Below are positions 62,661 through 64,000 of a DNA stretch of 64,000 nt, one piece after another; positions within the stretch are counted from its first letter, which is position 1, and each line of letters begins with the position of its first letter. The DNA is from Undaria pinnatifida. Lineage: Eukaryota > Sar > Phaeophyceae > Laminariales > Alariaceae. The notes under the pieces were generated by a model that made no database searches, was not told the origin of the DNA, and was given only the letters and a program-made list of their open reading frames with translations. The DNA lies in the NCBI GenBank assembly GCA_012845835.1, contig JABAKD010000026.1, positions 7,944,058-8,008,057 on the forward strand, given 5' to 3'. Position numbers and translations under genes: made by a program.

Positions 62661-64000
62661 ATAACATTGCAAAAAAAAGGGGAAAATGTTCGGATGATAT
62701 CGTGTTAACCAGACCCGTCGCACAGAGAATAGAACACAGCCAAAGAGTGGTACACCATGTGATTAATGTGATCAATGTGATCAATACGCCTCTATCGTAG
62801 AACTTGTCTAGATGTTGGAGATGCCTTTAATGCGAGCATGCTTGTCGATTACGACATTAGCACAAGCCGCTTGTCGATTACGCTGGTCCTTGTGATCGTG
62901 GGAGGTCGGTGGTGTGGATTCGGTCATATTCGGGGTATAATAAAACATGCAAAGCCGAAATGCTGGTTGAAATCGTATTCGCCGACGCGTGGAACAAGTC
63001 CGAGTCCACATCCACCATGTGGTGGACTTGCGGTCGAGGAAAATGCACCGAAAGCTGAGGAGTTACCCCTGGCTCGACGGCCAGTACCGGGCGTTCCTGT
63101 TCCACTGCAGCCGCGGTAGTTGCAAGGGAGCATGCAAGGGGGTGCACATGGGACAATGTGCACGAAGACGCAGGTGGCGCCGTAAAATTGAACATACGAA
63201 CGCCAAAGGCAGCCTCGAGCGGGTAGAAACTAAGTGCCCGCCGGAGAAGGTTCCTCCCCATTTGACACGCCGGAGAATGCGGACGAGTTGACCAGGCCTG
63301 CTGCATTGCTTTGGATGGGAAATGGAGTAGAACGCCTGCCGTTGGGACGATGACACGCGGACTCGAACACTACTGAGGGGGACCCATGGCTTTTTCGGTG
63401 CCGACCTTCCCCCGTCTCAAACCAACTGTCACCGTGTGGTAGGAAACAGTCATGCGGAATGTGTAGGAGCGAGGTAGAGGACGATACCCTCGCCGAGAGA
63501 GGTCGCGGGGAGGGAGAGTATTCTTCCTGACGCCGGGTAACTTGCCACTGGGATTAACGCCCGAAGACCAAATGCTCGGCGCGGCATGATTGGCGTTCAA
63601 AAAGTCAGTAGGCGCGAAAACAAGTGCCGGCGTGAGGCAAGATACAGGGGCGGGCAGGGCCAGTGCCGTCAAGACGATGTTCCGCAGTACCAGGTATAAT
63701 GTCATGGTATGCGGCGATGGAATCCCGATCTTCTCGCCGCACGGTGCAAGCTGCGTCTCTGAAACGCTCTCAAATCCTTTGGGATGCCAGAAGGAGACAC
63801 GCGTCGAAAGCCTCTAACTGACGCTTACACCATGCGCTTGACGAAACAGCCCGTGCTGCTAAGGCAGTGGAGGTACGTCCGAACTGCCACGAACAGAGAT
63901 GCAAGGCACGCGCCCACCGCGGCAACGTTTGTCTTGCTAGACGGATGACGAGACCTTTTTTTCTCGAGGTAGGCTTGCTGCACCTGTATCCCATTGTGCT
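62661..64000. other. No supported gene; possible retroelement debris
   Basis: Overlapping ORFs of up to 142 codons occur on both strands (for example 62878-63306 and 63370-63705, both -). Their position upstream of the - strand Gypsy integrase makes pol debris possible, but I could not identify any RT or RNase H motif. Confidence 0.35.

Overview
The window looks like gene-poor, repeat-rich nuclear DNA of a complex eukaryote. Genes are split by introns of roughly 0.6-2.5 kb with GT-AG borders, short vertebrate-type telomeric repeats (TTAGGG) occur inside it, and both LINE-type and Ty3/Gypsy-type retroelement remains are present. The Gypsy pol fragments and intron sizes remind me of brown algae (Phaeophyceae, Ectocarpus-like). 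That attribution rests on remembered family resemblance, not on a search.

The best gene is a six-exon YEATS-domain protein (GAS41/Yaf9 family, a histone acyl-lysine reader of SWR1/NuA4-type chromatin complexes) on the + strand at 30092-36549. Its 912-nt reading frame joins in phase across all five introns. Two less certain multi-exon genes lie on the - strand. One (20784-23914, four exons, about 226 aa) has a possible PH-like body and a charged coiled-coil tail. The other (39877-44924, four exons, about 150 aa) is a basic coiled-coil protein. Weaker candidates are a + strand ORF with a mitochondrial-presequence-like start (23923-24546), a - strand exon (27545-27834) and a + strand exon pair (53427-54288).

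Mobile DNA fills most of the rest. From left to right: a 5'-truncated LINE with reverse transcriptase (3437-5866, +); a miniature LTR element (about 7126-7503); a palindrome-rich MITE (9081-9436) with a second copy in the last intron of the YEATS gene (35894-36227); a 737-bp inverted-terminal-repeat element (10722-11458); a LINE C-terminal remnant (15005-16265, -); twin 744-bp TIR elements in opposite orientation (46074-46817 and 46948-47691); and degenerate Gypsy elements with LTR blocks (54388-60556, +; 60660-62270, -). Satellites and C-, G- and pyrimidine-rich tracts separate these.

The most unusual signal is a short dispersed module, present in about 18 full or partial copies on both strands. 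It is centred on GCTTGCAAAGATGAG and opens a small reading frame of the type M-S-[IF]-D-x-x-F-[VF]-[ED]-L-T-A-[DG]-V. Two subfamilies keep the reading frame and peptide similarity although their DNA has diverged, and some copies carry several hundred bases of conserved upstream sequence with a TATA-like block. It resembles a mobile promoter-plus-first-exon unit; its function is unknown.
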